Shown: piece by piece, positions 1 to 14,600 of the stretch
How positions within the stretch are numbered: the first letter of the stretch is position 1
How the letters are laid out: each line of letters begins with the position of its first letter
Assembly (NCBI GenBank): GCA_005656395.1
Contig: SRSI01000046.1
Span: 496,001-560,000, forward strand
Direction of reading: 5' to 3'
Source of the DNA: Strongyloides papillosus
Taxonomy: Eukaryota > Nematoda > Chromadorea > Rhabditida > Strongyloididae
Length of the DNA: 64,000 nucleotides
The notes under the pieces: generated by a model
Told to the model about the DNA's origin: nothing
Seen by the model: the letters and a program-made list of their open reading frames with translations, nothing else
The model's database searches: none
Position numbers and translations under genes: made by a program

Positions 1-645
1 TGTGAAAAAGTTAGAATAAATTTCAAGATTGATCTTCAATCGAAATCATTTAAATTAAGTGGTATCGAAAGAAAAGCTGCAGATAAGTTATCAAGTATTC
101 AATTTTATTTAGAAACTTTTAATGATTTTGTTGATTTGGAAGAAGCAATTAATTCATTAGCAAACTTGGAAACAATTAAAATAAATGTTGGAAGATTTGT
201 ACAAAAAATTGTCTCGGAAGAATCTTTTGATTATATATATTCAAGTTATTATCTAAGTCAATTTACACATTTCAAATGCATTTCGAAAAAGTTAAGTTGC
301 GTAGAAATTTCGTCTGTATACGGTTATCCATATGATGACACAAAAATGGAAGAGGTACAACTTTTTTGTAATTACCTTTTGGAGCAGTTAATTTCAATAT
401 TACCAGAAACGATTACTTCACTGTCTTTATTAGATACTAATGGTATTGAAGGAAGAACATTTAAAAAGATATCATATGAACTTCCGTTATTAACAACAAT
501 TTTGTTTGTTCGCTGTAATGATATACCTGAAGAATCATTGATAGAATTTCGTGAATTGAAGAATGTAGTTTTCTATGGCGATAGTGAAAATATTTTGGAT
601 ACTTTGGATTCTCAAATAACAATAAAAGGAATAAATAGAAACTAG
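1..645 (+). CDS. Unrecognised leucine-rich-like protein, 5' end missing
   Basis: The reading frame is open from the first base of the window and ends at a TAG at 643-645, giving 214 residues of a protein whose start lies outside. No ATG is needed inside, so this is the C-terminal part of a longer gene. The translation is rich in Leu, Ile and Ser and has spaced blocks such as SLANLETIKINV, ITSLSLLDTNGIEG and ELPLLTTILFVRCN, which resemble degenerate leucine-rich repeats of the kind found behind F-boxes. I see no catalytic motif, signal peptide or membrane segment. Codon use is AT-rich like its neighbours. A function cannot be assigned; an F-box/LRR-type adaptor is the best guess and is inference. 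Confidence 0.55.
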   Translation, partial: CEKVRINFKIDLQSKSFKLSGIERKAADKLSSIQFYLETFNDFVDLEEAINSLANLETIKINVGRFVQKIVSEESFDYIYSSYYLSQFTHFKCISKKLSCVEISSVYGYPYDDTKMEEVQLFCNYLLEQLISILPETITSLSLLDTNGIEGRTFKKISYELPLLTTILFVRCNDIPEESLIEFRELKNVVFYGDSENILDTLDSQITIKGINRN

Positions 646-1514
646 ATAAAATTATATTTTAATTTAAAAAACAACATATTATATTATTTTTCACAAACAA
701 ACACGAATAAAATTAATTAACAAATAAGTCTACCTTCTTGTCACGTAGTATGCTTTTGTTGTGTTGAAAATTTTCTTTGTAAATCAGCAGATTATCTATA
801 AAATGTAAAAGTGAAATTTCCTCCAGATACTGCTTTGAAAAATTACTGACGACTTGAAACATGGTGGAAGAACAGTTTCACGGTCTTGCAAATTTCTAGT
901 AAAAACTCTTTTTAAGCAAGAATTTAAATAAATAATGATCTTAATTAGCTAGAAAAATATTTTCAAAGGTTAATAAATTCTCTGTACATTACTATGATAA
1001 AATCTGATCCTTAAAATTAAATTTTTTCAGTATTTTTATAGTTCATTCTTAAAGTTTAGTTTAAAAATGTAACAATTACATGTATATACTTGCACTACCA
1101 TATTTAGAATAAAGTATATATTATTTCTATTTTAATTGTTCTTCAAACTAGTCTTTAGTTATTTAAATTAATACACAAATTCTAACAAATTAATTTATTT
1201 TCATTTAACATAAATAAATTGTTTTATTTCTTTATTTATCAAATAGTAAATAATAAAATTAATTATTTTAATTTAATATTAGGTAAAAATTTGAGAAAAA
1301 CAAAGTAATAAAAAAAGCCACAAAAAATAAGAAAATTCTACAGTCTAACGTTATTTAGTTTAGAAACAAAATAACAAATTACGTTTAAAAGAAAGGCTGT
1401 AGTCATTTAGATTTGCTACAAAAATATAAATAGAATAAATTTTATTTTTTATATTATCATACATTTATATTATAATAAATGGTATCATAAAATAACTATT
1501 ATTTACATAAAATA
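646..1514. other. Intergenic, with a short ORF that may be a gene relic
   Basis: AT-rich spacer between two convergent genes. On the minus strand, 713-862 is a 49-codon ATG-to-TAA frame with balanced composition (it includes VVSNFSKQYLEEISLLHFID), unlike the low-complexity ORFs of the desert. The other frames across 740-900 are also less AT-biased. It may be a decayed gene fragment; I do not recognise it. The rest, 900-1514, is AT-rich sequence in which I see nothing. Confidence 0.3.
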
Positions 1515-3821
1515 TCAGTAAACATTTTTATCTCTTTTAGTAACAACAAAATCTGTTAAAAATTTCCTATTATTTGCATTTCTTCTTGTATTATTATTAT
1601 CATTTACACAGCATGATGAATCTAAAAAATCACCACTGCCATAACTACTTTCACTTGGTGAATATACTATTCTTGAATCTTTTGATTGTAACAAATTTTT
1701 GAACTCATTTTGTGATTTTTGTACTTTTATAATTAATGATAGTATAATTGTAAAGAGAAATAGAAATGCGACTGAAGCTATCAATGAAAGACCTAAAATA
1801 CCAGACCGTGACATTATGCATTCTTCTTTTGTTCCATTTGATGGGATATCTTTGAATATATTAACTTTATTATTAGGTAAACTTTCAGGTAATGGTGGTT
1901 CTTCATCTAATTCATATATCATTAATTGTCCAGATATCATTGGTACATCATCCTGTGACATACTTATTGAAGGGTTACTTTTTAATGCTGCTAATTTAGG
2001 AACTTGTGAATCACGAGGACCACGATATGGTGGTGATGGTGGAATGTAGATATCTTTCGTATATTCATTATTTTTTCTTATTTTATTTATTCTTCTATGT
2101 TTATAACTTTGAATATTACTTTCTTGTTCCTCCAGTGACTTTTCATTTGAATTCTCTGACGTTCTATCAATTTTTCTAGATCTCATTTGCTGTAGTAAAT
2201 CATGAAAACCATCCATTAATGCTGTTCTATCTTCTATTGATGTATCTATTTCGTTCTCATTACTTAAATTTATTTTTTCAAGCACCCTTTTAAAATGCAT
2301 TGGTACACCATGTGCCAACATTTTTTTCTTAACTTTATCAACGATTGTTGTTGCTTCTTTTGTTGTAAATGTATTTCTAGAATTATTTGTTGAATCTTCA
2401 GATGACTCTTGGGATGTTGACGTTGTTGATGTAATGTGTTCTCCATGAATTATATTTGGCTGTGTATTTATTAATGTATTAAATGATGTTGCCAATGTTG
2501 TCCTTTGTAAATCATCTTTTGTTTCATATTCTGTCATAACATTTGACTGCTTTATCAGTGAACCAGATTCTGGTTCATCTATTGGTGATTGGTTCACATT
2601 CATTGAAGATAATTGTTGTTTTTTTAACCTTTCTTCACTTGATTTACTATCATCATACCTTATCTTTTGATTGGAATCTTTTGATGTGTTAGAATCATAG
2701 TCATACTCATCATTATTTGTTGATAATAAAGAATTTTTCATAGAATTATCTTTTGGTAGATATTGATTAGGACGTTTATTTGAAGTCCTTTCAAATTCAC
2801 TATAATCGATGTTTTGTTCTATACTTTTTAATGGTGCTGATTTTTCACCACTGTTGTATTGTTCTTTAACTTCTTCAGTAACCCCAGCAACTGTAGCACA
2901 AGATGGTGGTGTAATCCCCCTACACATACCATCTTTTTTAAGACACATTTGTATTTGACAAAAGAACCATACACCTGGTTTATCAGCAAATTTAAAAACT
3001 TGACTTTCTGCGTAACCACGTTGAAGGTCTTTAGAATACCTTATACCAGTTACCAAAATAGGATCAACAGGACATCCATTGGAATCAATTACAGAAGCTT
3101 TCTTTCCAAAACCATCAGTTACATAACAATTGTTAATCAATATTCCATATGTTTGATCATCACAATGCCATTGATGGAGAACTTTATCACCAATTCTGGC
3201 AAATTGAATTGGTACACCAGCTGGTTTACCGGCATCTAAATCTTCTATAGACGACCTATGAATAGAGTATGTACAACCAGGTATACCATGCCTAGCTTCA
3301 ACTTCAGTTGTAGGCATCATTGAAACATCCAAACCTGCATTCAAACCTTTATTTGCTTCCTCAAAAAAGCATTTAACATGAAATGCCTGGTCAATTTTTG
3401 TAATAAACATCTAAATATATGAAGTAATATATTTTTTAATGATAAAAAAATAAAGAAAAATTACAGGATGAAATGAAACAACAATAGTAACTCCATAATA
3501 CATTCCCCTAGGTTCTAAACTCCTTAAACTTCTCATACCACAATTACCAAAACCTAAAGAAAAATTTGGTTTTCTAGTATTTTTTTCTCCATAGCCATCT
3601 TCTGAACACTCTGGTACATCAGCTTTACCTTTTGTATAAATTCTCCCAGCAAAAGGTTTCCTTGTCCTGACCCACACACGAATTTCATCCTGGAGACATT
3701 CAATATCAGGCTCACCGATAATTTCATTATCAATACTAATACAATTAAATAATCTTGTATCAAATAGTATTATAATTAAACCATATAAATAGAAGAATTT
3801 TACAATAATATTTAGTACCAT
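1515..3821 (-). CDS. Cuticlin-like ZP-domain membrane protein
   Basis: Two exons, 3465-3821 and 1515-3410, join across a 54 bp GT-AG intron (3411-3464) in phase 0 to give 750 residues. Residues 1-27 form a hydrophobic signal peptide. A zona pellucida domain spans about 40-290, with evenly spaced cysteines and the nematode cuticlin blocks GMRSLRSLEPRGMYYG, QAFHVKCFFEEANKG, EARHGIPGCTYSIHRSS and KVLHQWHCDD. A long Ser/Thr/Asn-rich stretch follows, with basic sites (near KHRRINKIRK) that could be cleaved by a furin-like protease. A single membrane helix (GILGLSLIASVAFLFLF) lies about 70 residues from the C-terminus. Family members are secreted, cleaved and polymerise into cuticle or apical matrix. 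The conserved join SFHP|MFITK across the intron supports this gene model. I am not sure which cutl paralogue it is. Confidence 0.92.
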
Positions 3822-6800
3822 ATCTATATTAGAAATAAAATATTTTATAATTATTGAAGAAAATATATAATTTACCTAAGAAAAATATTATTAAAAAAAG
3901 ATAAAATATATTTATAACTTTGTGAAAATTAAATAGAAATAAAAGTAAAAACTTTTTAATAAAGATCTATTATGAATTTTAATGATGACAAAAACTAATT
4001 TTCTTCCATTATTCTTATCATTGTGTGGATTGAGAGAGAGAACCTCAAACAAATTATATATTTTGATGAGAAATTTCTTTTAAACTCGGTTATCCGGAAA
4101 CCTTTTGTTATTTTAGTGTTTCAATTCCACTATATAAAATATGATCCTAAAAGTTATTTCAAAATATATATATTTATTAAAGTTAATTACCAATAAAATT
4201 AGGTCGGGAGAGGTAGATATTCAAATGGAATTACATATCATGTCTAGGAGAGTTAAAGTTTAATTTTTAGATTTATAATAGTATATATTGTTAATGATAA
4301 TTATACTAGACATTCAAACAGTTACATATGTAAAAAAGATTATCTTTACAATTGAAGGAGAAAGTTCAAGTTTCTTTTTATAATGACACTTCATAAATAT
4401 CTCTATGAATCATCATCAATTCTATAAAAGATACCCTTTAGAATTCGTAACTATTTATATATGAAGGCATCAAAGATATAATTAAAAAATTTCCTTTAAT
4501 ATATAATTGAAAAAATAAAAATATTTATAATAAGATATTCCAATTTTAATAACTCACAATTACCAACAATTACTTTTTATTTCTTTACAAATCTTTTTTC
4601 GTTCAACTACCAATTATTTTTAAAAAACATACAGTTTCTAATTATAAATAGGACATCAATGTGAGTATCTAAAAAGTTTTTTCATCTAATAAATCATTTT
4701 TATTTTTAATATTATATTTATATAAAAATAATAATTACCCTTGATTATAATTTACTTTGATAGGTTACCTATGAAAAATATAAATATTCAACAAAACAAT
4801 GTCAAAGTTTGTTTACAATAATTTGACTATTTCCATTACTCTATATTTGTCATATTTTTAATTAAAGTTATTGTAAAAAACCGATGTTTTATAAAACAAT
4901 TTTGACATTAAAGTGTGTACAACTAATTCTTCTAAAATTAAAAAAAAAGATCCCTCAAAATATGTTTTGTAAAATTTTAAAATTATAATAACATTGTAAC
5001 ATCAAATATAAATTTATTTTTACAACAAAGTATTGTCTTTAACACCATTTCATTATTACTACAACCATATAACATTTCATATCGAAGAGGTAGGAAATAA
5101 AAAATTTATTGCTTTTTATTACACTTAAATACCATCTTTATAATATTTTTTGATAAATTTCAGTAATACTTTTAATATTAAACAATAGATGGCAAGCTGT
5201 TATCATAATGATATATATTTAATGATATATTATTTTAATTTATAGCTATTGTCCATTTGTTTTACATTATTTGTCCTTTACCTTTTAATTTTTTATTTTA
5301 ATCAAAATGATTCTTTGTGTTTTATATAAAATAATATATTTTATTAAAAAATTTCCTTTTCACATTATTTATTGATGGTAATATAATTTGTTTCCCTTCA
5401 TCTTCTTTTATTCTTCTGTCTATTTCGAAAATAAAATAAAAAATGATGGAGGGAGGGAGATTATAAGTATTTATTTATTTACTTTATATATATTTTAAAA
5501 AATTACTTTCATTTTTAATTTATATTTTCTCCTTTTAAAATAAAAGGACATCTGTAACTATTTTAACTTTAAGATGTTAAAAGTTTCATTCTATAAAGGT
5601 AATTCAAAGAAATTAACTAAATAATAAACAATTTATCAACAATTAACGTAACTTGAGCTTTTAATTAAGGACAAAATTTTAATTCATACGACCTTCTTCT
5701 TTTTAAAATACATAAATGTTATTATTGTATTTAAAAAAAGATACCAATAAATGTTATGATATTCAATTTATACCTTCAGTATATGATAAAAAAATTATAA
5801 ATAAACTAATTAAAAATTGTTCAATAATATATATTTATTTAATCATTCATTTTTACAATTAAATTAAAATTTATAAGAGTAAATGAAATAAAAAAAATTC
5901 ATCGGGTATTTTGTAATTTGAAAAGATTTACTTTTCAAGTTTTTGAACGTTAGAAATATATATTTATTTGACTATTTGAAGTAGATAAAAAGATACATAT
6001 ATATATTATTTTATAAACACATATACATATGTAAGAGTCGAGATACAATTTAATGAGGATAATTTCAAAACATGAACAAACCACAAAATTTTGTTCAATT
6101 TGTCTTGTTGTTTTTACAAAATAAGAAAAAAAATCCTATACTAAGATATACATAAATATCAATTTATAAAATTAAAAATATATAAACATAAATAATAATT
6201 AAGCTAACTGAAGAGTAAAAAGATTCATTCAAGGTAAATCAAATAAATAGATCATTATCCATTTTTGTTCATTTTTTATTATAGTGAAAGCATAACATTA
6301 ATTAAATTTATCTCTCCATAAAAATATCTTCCTTTTTATTTATTTCTTAGAACTTTCTATTTCATTGAAGAGAGATGATAAAGTATCATTTGATAACTAA
6401 AGAAAATACCTTCCATAAAAAATGTTTCCTTTTTTCCAGAAAATCGAAATATTCAAATGAGAAACATATCTTTTTAAAAAAATAAAATCTTTGTTATAAA
6501 ATTATACATTTAAAAAAAAAAACTATATTACTTAGAGTGAAATTTTTGTTATATATGAGACCATTTCCTTGACAATAATATAATAATAATATATTCATTT
6601 ACAATTAAAAAAAAAGATTTGTTTCATGGAGTTAGATATATTAAATAAATCCTTCTTTTTTCTATGTTAAAGTATACCATTTTTTGCTCCATACATGTTA
6701 CAATATATATATATTAATTAATACAATAACCCATTTCTTTGTCAAAACAGGAGTAATAAATTTTACAAAAATAACCATTTACAATATTTTATTGATAGTA

Positions 6801-7049
6801 TAAAAATTTTTTTCTTGAAATACATACTTGTCACCAGAGTTTCATATACATATTCTGTATATATAGAAGTTTATATCAATAGTTTTTTTTCTATATTTCT
6901 GTAACACCGGTTGAAATTAAAAAAATACTATATTTCTTCGAGTTGGTAGTAATAGAAAAAGAGAATATTATATTTCATTTATAATATTATTGAAATTTTT
7001 TTTGCAAACTTCCAAAATGCATCTTAGTTGTTATCATTTCACTTCTTAT
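3822..7049. other. AT-rich intergenic region upstream of the cuticlin-like gene
   Basis: About 3.2 kb between the start of the cuticlin-like gene and the 3' end of the sem-4-like gene, both on the minus strand. It must hold the cuticlin-like promoter and the sem-4-like 3' UTR. I see only homopolymer-rich AT sequence and no convincing coding frame, RNA gene or repeat. Confidence 0.6.
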
Positions 7050-10000
7050 CTAATCTTTTTGCGGAGTTTTGGAGTTACTTGATGTTGTACCATTTTGAAG
7101 ATGTGTACGTATATGAGCTTCGAGTTCTGCTGGACTATTACAAGTTTTTGAACAAAAAGTGCATATATTTTTCATGTAAGCTAACATAGCTTCAATACCA
7201 TTTAACATTCCTTGTGATGATGATTTATTATTATTTATTATCGTACTACTATTAGTATTAGCTGAGGTACTTTCAGGAGAATTATTATTATTAAAAGTAT
7301 TCTTAGCTAACATAGCCATTGCAGCACCAAATGCTGGAGTACCCGCCATTGAAACTGTTGATGAAAGATTAGGAGGCAATTGAAGGTTTGCCATTGCTGC
7401 AGCAGCTGCGATTTGAGGATTTAAGAATAAATTTCCGGCCAATGGATTTCCTCTTGGTCCTTGAATTTCTCCTAATGTTGGTGATGCACCATCGTGTGGA
7501 AAATCAAAAATACGTCTCCCCCTTCTGGATGGTGATTGTTGCCAGGAGTGTGTTCCCATATGAACTTTCAAATTACCTCTTGTTGTGAAGGCTCTTTGAC
7601 AAACTTCACATTTAAATGGTTTATCACCTGTATGGGTTCTCATGTGAATTTGAAGAGCAGAAGAGGATGAAAAATGTTTGTAACAAACACCACATTGATG
7701 TTTTGATAATGTTGGTGGTTGTCTTGGTGGTGGTGGAGCTTCCGTCTGACTATACATCTTTTTAATAGCATCTAATGGATTTTCATCACTACTACTATTA
7801 CCTTCCTGTGGAAGATCATTTGATAAACGAACAAGGTTTGAAAAAATTGATGATTTATATTCATTTTTATTTTCTTCTCCTTTTCCTTCATTATCAGTTA
7901 TATCATCTTGAGATAATGGACTAACAGATTCTGAGATTCCACTTTCCACATTATTACAATCATTTTCCTCTTTCACCTCAACATCAATTTTCATTCTCTT
8001 TTCCAATGGTTCATTAATTTCATCTTTACAATTTTCAATAGTGATTTTTTCATCCTCCTTATTAACGTTTTGTTCCTTAGACTGTTGTTGTTGTAATAAC
8101 ATATCCAGAAGTTTAGCACCCATAGCATTCTTCTCTGATTGATTAATAGTTTCTTTCTGACTATCAGTACTAACAAATGAAGATGAAGGTGTACTACTAT
8201 TAGTATTATTATTATTTCCACTAACATCTTGATTATTCTTAGCTGCTACGGCTGCAGCAGCAGCGGCCGTTGAAGCAGCAGCTGCCATTGCTGCAAGTGG
8301 ATTTGGAAAATTTAATAAATTAGGGAACATTGAAAATTGTGGTATACCATTACCACTACCTATTGGAGGAATGCCAAAATTAGGGAATGGTGGTATATTA
8401 CTATCATTAATTGTTCCCATTGTTGGTGATCCCAAAACCATCATAGGTGGTTTCCTATTAAAATTATTAAATGGATTATCATTCATAATATTTCCTCCAT
8501 TGGGTTGATTATTAATACCAGAATTTCTATTGGTTAACTGATCACGATGTTGACCAATGTGAATTTGAAGTTGTGCTATTGCATAGAATCTTTTTTGACA
8601 TATTGGACAAGAATGTTGCATTCCAAGTGGTGATGGTTCATTAATACCACGATAAGAATGTTTCATTCTATGAACACCCATATGTGTTTTAAGATTACCC
8701 TTCGTTGTGAAAGCTCTTTGACAAATTTTACATTTAAAGGGTCTTTCTCCTGTATGAGTACGATAATGCATCTGGAGAGCTGATTTACATGATAAAACTC
8801 TACGGCACAACAAACATTGATTTGGATCAGTCACAGGAATTGCTTTATCACCAACCATTTGTCTTATCTTTTCTGTTTCATCTGTATTAGATATCTCCAT
8901 CAAAGTTTCCCAATCATCATCACTAACGTTAAGATTATTACTACTTATAGGTGTACCACCACCACCAATATTAGAAGTTGGAATTGTATTAGGTAAACCA
9001 GGAAAACCATCCATTCTCCGACCACTAAAAAAATTACCCCCTGGTCCTTGTGGTGGAAGACATTGTAAAAGATGAGCATTATTAGGCATATGACTCATCA
9101 TACTTTGAAGAAACATTCGATTTTGTATATCAAACGGTATTGGTTCACTATTTTTCATATCAATATTTTTCCTGTTCTTATTATCATCATTTAAATTTGG
9201 TGACGATAATTTATTATCAGAAAATGTATTAACATTCAGGAGTAAATTTTTAAAGAAATTTTCAGCAGTCCCATTGGTGCAATTGACAATATTTGTATCA
9301 TCTTCATCATACTTGTCTTCTTTATCCTCATCACAACTATCAATCCCATCAACTGTAAACATATCACTATTTGGAATCGGTACTGATCCAAGTGATTGTC
9401 TAATATCAATAATTTCTTTATCACTTCCAATACATGGTGTTGAATTAGGCCTTTCACATTCCTCTGGATCTTTTTTACATTTATGAGTTATCGTTTGATA
9501 ATTGTCACAAAACGACTCCCTACAATTTTTACATGTTAATATTCTATCTTCATCATGATTATTAAGTACGTGCCAATATCTTGCACCTTTCGATGCTGAT
9601 ATCTGATGACAATCACCAATTGGGCATATGAGATCAGAACGCCTTGAACAATTGGCTGATATTGATGAATCCGGTGTTAAAAAAGATGATGTTTGATTGT
9701 TTACAATAGAAGTTGAACCTGAGGTTGTTGATGTATTTGTTTGAATGTCATTCCCTTTCTCCTCTCCAACTCTTTCTTCATGTCCCTCTGAGGAATCTGT
9801 ATCATTATGACACGAATCACTTGGTGAATCATTTCCTCTTTCATTATTAATTATTGCTGTTGATGGCAACGGAATACCATCTACAGGTATTTTATTATTG
9901 AATGTACTAACAAATGTTGAAAGCATAGCTTTCCATTGTGCTGGATCTGTTGAATTTTGTTGGGCAAACTGTGAAAATAACCCTAATAGATCCTGAAAAG

Positions 10001-11655
10001 GAGAGTGTTTATATCAATAAAGTTTTTTAATGAAAAATAAAAGTGCAATAATTTTTTTATTTTTAGTTTCAAAATTTCCAACCCCTATATTTGATGAAAG
10101 ATAAAAAAAATTATATGTAACTCTTTATAAATAATACATATATATAATTGAAATTATATAATAGTAAAGAGGTTAAAATATATATTATATAATATATTAC
10201 CCATTTTGAAGCTCTTTGTTAGAAAAAATTAATGATTATACATGAATTTTAATATGATATTATATATTAATGTCTCTGTGTATTTGACAATTAAAATTAA
10301 ATGATTTAACAAGTTCTTTGTTCAGTTGCCGTGAAAATGGTAATTTTTAAGGAATAGTTAAAATTTGTTGTTATTGTATATGAGTTGTAGACATACATCA
10401 AATGTTGAAAGAATGAATGGCGTATTAAATATATAAATAAAATGGAAGATGGAATTTTTAATTATAAATAAAAAGAATTAAAAAACAGTTATATGATAAT
10501 GAAATATGATACTAGTAAGTAACAAAAAAGTATAATTGATAAAAAAATTATTGATGGGATAATGATGTTTCATCATAAATATAATTATCAAAAACAGATA
10601 ATAAATCTTTTGGATTATGTCAAAATTATATGTACGTATGAAAAAGATACAATAAATTATTATTTCTTTTCATCTACACGAAAGATTTAATTTTTACCAT
10701 TTTCTTTCAATATTTCTAACAAGGGGAGATATTAATCATAACCAGCAAGAAGTAGTTTGTGATTTTGATATACTACAAAATATTTACCTATGTATTTATA
10801 TGTCTTTTCTCTCATCTTCCTATCTTTATATTGCATCATATCAATATATATAATATGTAAAATATGCATTAATTTAATATTTTAAGTAACAAAAAAAAGT
10901 TTTTTGGCAAGGTAAAAAGTTGTATGTTTATGTGTTTCTAAATATATTATTAAATATATTTAAAGTATTATAATAAATGACTTCATCTAAATATTATAAT
11001 AGCTTTAAAACACCAAACTTTGTCTGGGTAATTATAAACCTTTTTTTTAATTATAATATGAAGAAATGATAAAATGAAGGTTATGGCAAAGGTAAATCAT
11101 AAATTTTGATAATATTCTTAATGAACAAGGTTAAAATTATTTATACATTGACACAGTAACAAATATTATATTATTTTTTTCTTACTTATTTTAAAAAAGA
11201 GATAAAACTTACTTCATTAGCGGCGTGTTTCATTGAATCAACTGGATTAAATGAATTAAGATTAGACTTATCCTCAAGTACAGAACCTTTCTTTGTACTA
11301 CTACTTTGTTGGTGAATTTTATCCATAGAGGAATCTTTATTAATATCAGTATTAAGGTTTGTGAGATCAATTGTATCAACCTTTATTGTACCAGTATCAC
11401 TACTTTTTTCAATTTCTTTATCTTTTAATAGACTGGTAATATTAATAAAATTACCTTTTATATCACGAATTTTATTATCGGAATGATTATTATGATTTAA
11501 ATAATCTTTTTCACCACAATTTTTTATTTTCTCAATACTTTCAACAACCTCCAAATTATCTTCTTCTTCCTCCTCCTTTTGCTTCCAATTTTTTTTCTTA
11601 TCAACTACCGCCAATCTAAATGTTGTAGTAGTAGGTGACTGATGACAATTAACTT
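7050..11655 (-). CDS. sem-4: SEM-4/Spalt-type C2H2 zinc-finger transcription factor
   Basis: Two exons are clear: 11213-11655 and 7050-9992, joined in phase 0 over a 1,220 bp intron (GTAAGT...TTTTCAG). The second encodes 980 residues. Zinc fingers come in the Spalt arrangement: an atypical N-terminal CxxxxC finger ([19 protein letters not shown]), a double finger with [20 protein letters not shown] and [10 protein letters not shown], a third finger in the same cluster ([21 protein letters not shown]), a second double finger with [17 protein letters not shown] and [14 protein letters not shown] followed by a basic RRGRR block, and a last [21 protein letters not shown] finger. Asn/Ser tracts and alanine runs lie between them. 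Family members are nuclear DNA-binding regulators of neuronal, vulval and mesodermal fates. Exon 2 has no ATG near its start, begins after TTTTAG and needs one base from an upstream exon (see 21461-21494). With that exon the protein would be 1,139 residues. Confidence 0.93.
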
Positions 11656-14600
11656 CTAAAAAAATTAATTAATTAATTTTATTGTTTTTAATTTATGTTT
11701 ATGAGAAATTTATATAATATCCTAAGAGATAAAACGTTTAAAATAATTTTGAAATAAGTAGATAGTACTTAAAGATAATGGTATATTAAAAAAGGTAATC
11801 TTCACTATTTTAGATTATATTTTATATACATAATAAATATCTTAGAAGTTTAATAATAATTATAAAAGAAATGTGTCTCTATTTCAACATATATAAATTC
11901 ATTTATGATTATCTCTCTATCATTTAAATATAAAAAGGGTTAATATGATTAAAATAAAAAATTACAAAAATTATGTCTTAATAATTAAAAGAATTATTTG
12001 ATAAATATATATAGAAACATAAATAGGCAAGAAATCATCGAAGACCTAAACAAAATTACCAAAAATTGTTAATATTCCTTAATACAAATATAACATTTAT
12101 TATCAGAAGTACATACACTAAAATAGTTATTTATATGAAGGTAAAAAAAAATGTTTTTATACATGTTGCACTTATTATTATGAAACGATTAATAATAGAT
12201 ATAGGCTTATAACTCTTAAATGATTTGTCAAACTTTTTATATGCAGATTAATATATTAATAAAATTAATTAGATATAGAAATACCTGTATAGATAATAGA
12301 TGTAAATTAGAAATTAGGATTTTGTTTTGTTTATAAGAATTTAATAATAACTTATTAATTTTTCATTTTTTTCTAATCACGTATTATAATTGAATTTATA
12401 ATATGATAGTGATAATGTTCAACTTTTGATCATGAATAAAAGATTAGTATAATTAGTAATAATCAAGAAGTACCTTTCTTTGATAAATGGTATTGTGTAT
12501 ATTATATTTTTTTTACTAGTTAAATTATGAAATAAGTGGAAAAATAAGTAATCCTCGCAGAAAAAAGCTCTTTTTTTATAAATTGGAAAGTTAGGTACAA
12601 AAATCATTTGTAAAGAAAAAAGAATTTTTAACAATTTAATTATTCCTCCTTCTCTTACAACAATCTCTTATTTACAAATATAAGTATAAAAAATAAAACT
12701 CTTTGTGTATCACCTTTTTTTCCTCCTTATCTTAAATAATTCTCCTTGATGTCTGTGTAACATCTTGTACACCTCCCATGGTATCTTTTATCTCTATCTA
12801 TACGCAAGTTATAATATAATATTTTTAACAATTACTAAATATTGTTTCATATTAAATACCTATTAAAAAAGAAAGGACAAAGGTAATAAATAATTTTGAG
12901 AGATTTTTGCCCATGTTTACACAATTGGATTCCTATTTTCTCCTTTGGCGCAATAAGATACAATTAAATACTATAACAAGTGTCTATTTTTATATAATAT
13001 ATATTTTATATTTTTATAACGCCTTTGAAGAAAAATGATTATATTTGATGGTCATTAACATTTATCATTTTTCTCACCTAAATACACTGATATATATTTT
13101 GATGTCATATATATCATTTTGTCAGATATGTCGATGTTGTCGTCTTCTACTTTGTTAGTTTCTGATGAAAAAAAATAAATATGAAGAAGAATATATATAT
13201 AATATACATATTTATATATATGTAATAATAAAATAAGATGAATGAATGTAATTGTAATATATACAAATTTTTATATTTTACTTAACTTTAATATCCATGC
13301 ATTTCTTAATATTTTATCATAAGGAAAAAAAAAGGATATATACTTATAATGATAAGAATGAAACATAGTATACACATATTAATAATTAATGATTGAAACA
13401 TTGTCAAAAAAAAGAAAGAAGAGAGACCCCTTTTGATGAAAGGTGATTAGAAATCAAAATATAAAAGAAAAGCTCATAAATTAACAGTCTTCGGAGAGAT
13501 AAAAGATACGTATGAAAAGGTACATTAAAATCAGTTATTAGAATTTATAAATTATATCAAAAAGAAGGTTTGTAGAAGGACAAGAAATATAAGAGAGAGA
13601 GAAACTTAATGAAAGATGCTATAATAAAATAAATTATAATAAAAGAAACAAAAATGTTTTTAAAAAATGATTGAAGATAGAAAAAAATATTAAGTATATG
13701 TTAAAATTAGTGGTTTCATTAACAACCACATATAAATCAAAAATATTGTGTCCTTTTAAAATGGTTAAAAAAAATTTAAACAAATATTAACAACCCCAAA
13801 AACCCCATAGCATAGTAGGAAAAGAAAGTGTAAATATGATGATGATGATGACTGAAGATGGTAAGAAGAAAAATATTAAAAAGTAGTATATTAGAGCTTA
13901 TGATTTTGACAAGACATTTGACTAATCAAATTATCAAATTACCTAATTTTAAACGTTACCTTATAAGGCATTCTTATATATTTAACTAATTTCAACCAAA
14001 CATTAATAAATAATATTAAATATATGATATAACTTTTTAGTAAAACAAAAAATTTAATGCACTGCAAAACATTTTAATTTATATTTTACGTAGAATATAT
14101 ATAAATTAATATATAAATATAATATATATTTATATAACTGTTTATAAGAGTATTAAAATACGTCAAATTTTCAATAAAAAAAAGTATAAATAATTTCTTT
14201 TTCCTTTTCAACTAAACATTATTATTTGATAATTAAAATGTCATAATTCAATTAGAAAAGTAGAAAAAATAAAATAATGAGTAGTAGTAATGGCTTTCGT
14301 CTTCTTTTCCTCATGATCTAATCTGATTTATCATTTTTAAATAACTTAGTATAATAAAAATACAATTATATAGGTTCTACGATTCTTTAACTTAAATGGT
14401 ATAGTAATAATGATAATAAAAAAATTAAATTTACTAGAAATTTTATTATTATGTTCTATGTTTATTCATAACATTAATATTATATGTATAAAAATAGGAG
14501 ATGATAATGATAAAAATCAAAAAGTTATAATAAGTGGAAAGTGTAGTTATTTTTTTTAAAAGAGTGAAAAACATAAATATTTTATTAATGATCCATTTCT

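Noticed and set aside
1699..2049. 116-codon plus-strand frame within the cuticlin-like gene
   Set aside because: Antisense shadow of the Ser/Asn-rich tail of that gene.
13837..13851. GAT trinucleotide run, with another at 17055-17071
   Set aside because: Short microsatellites without coding context.
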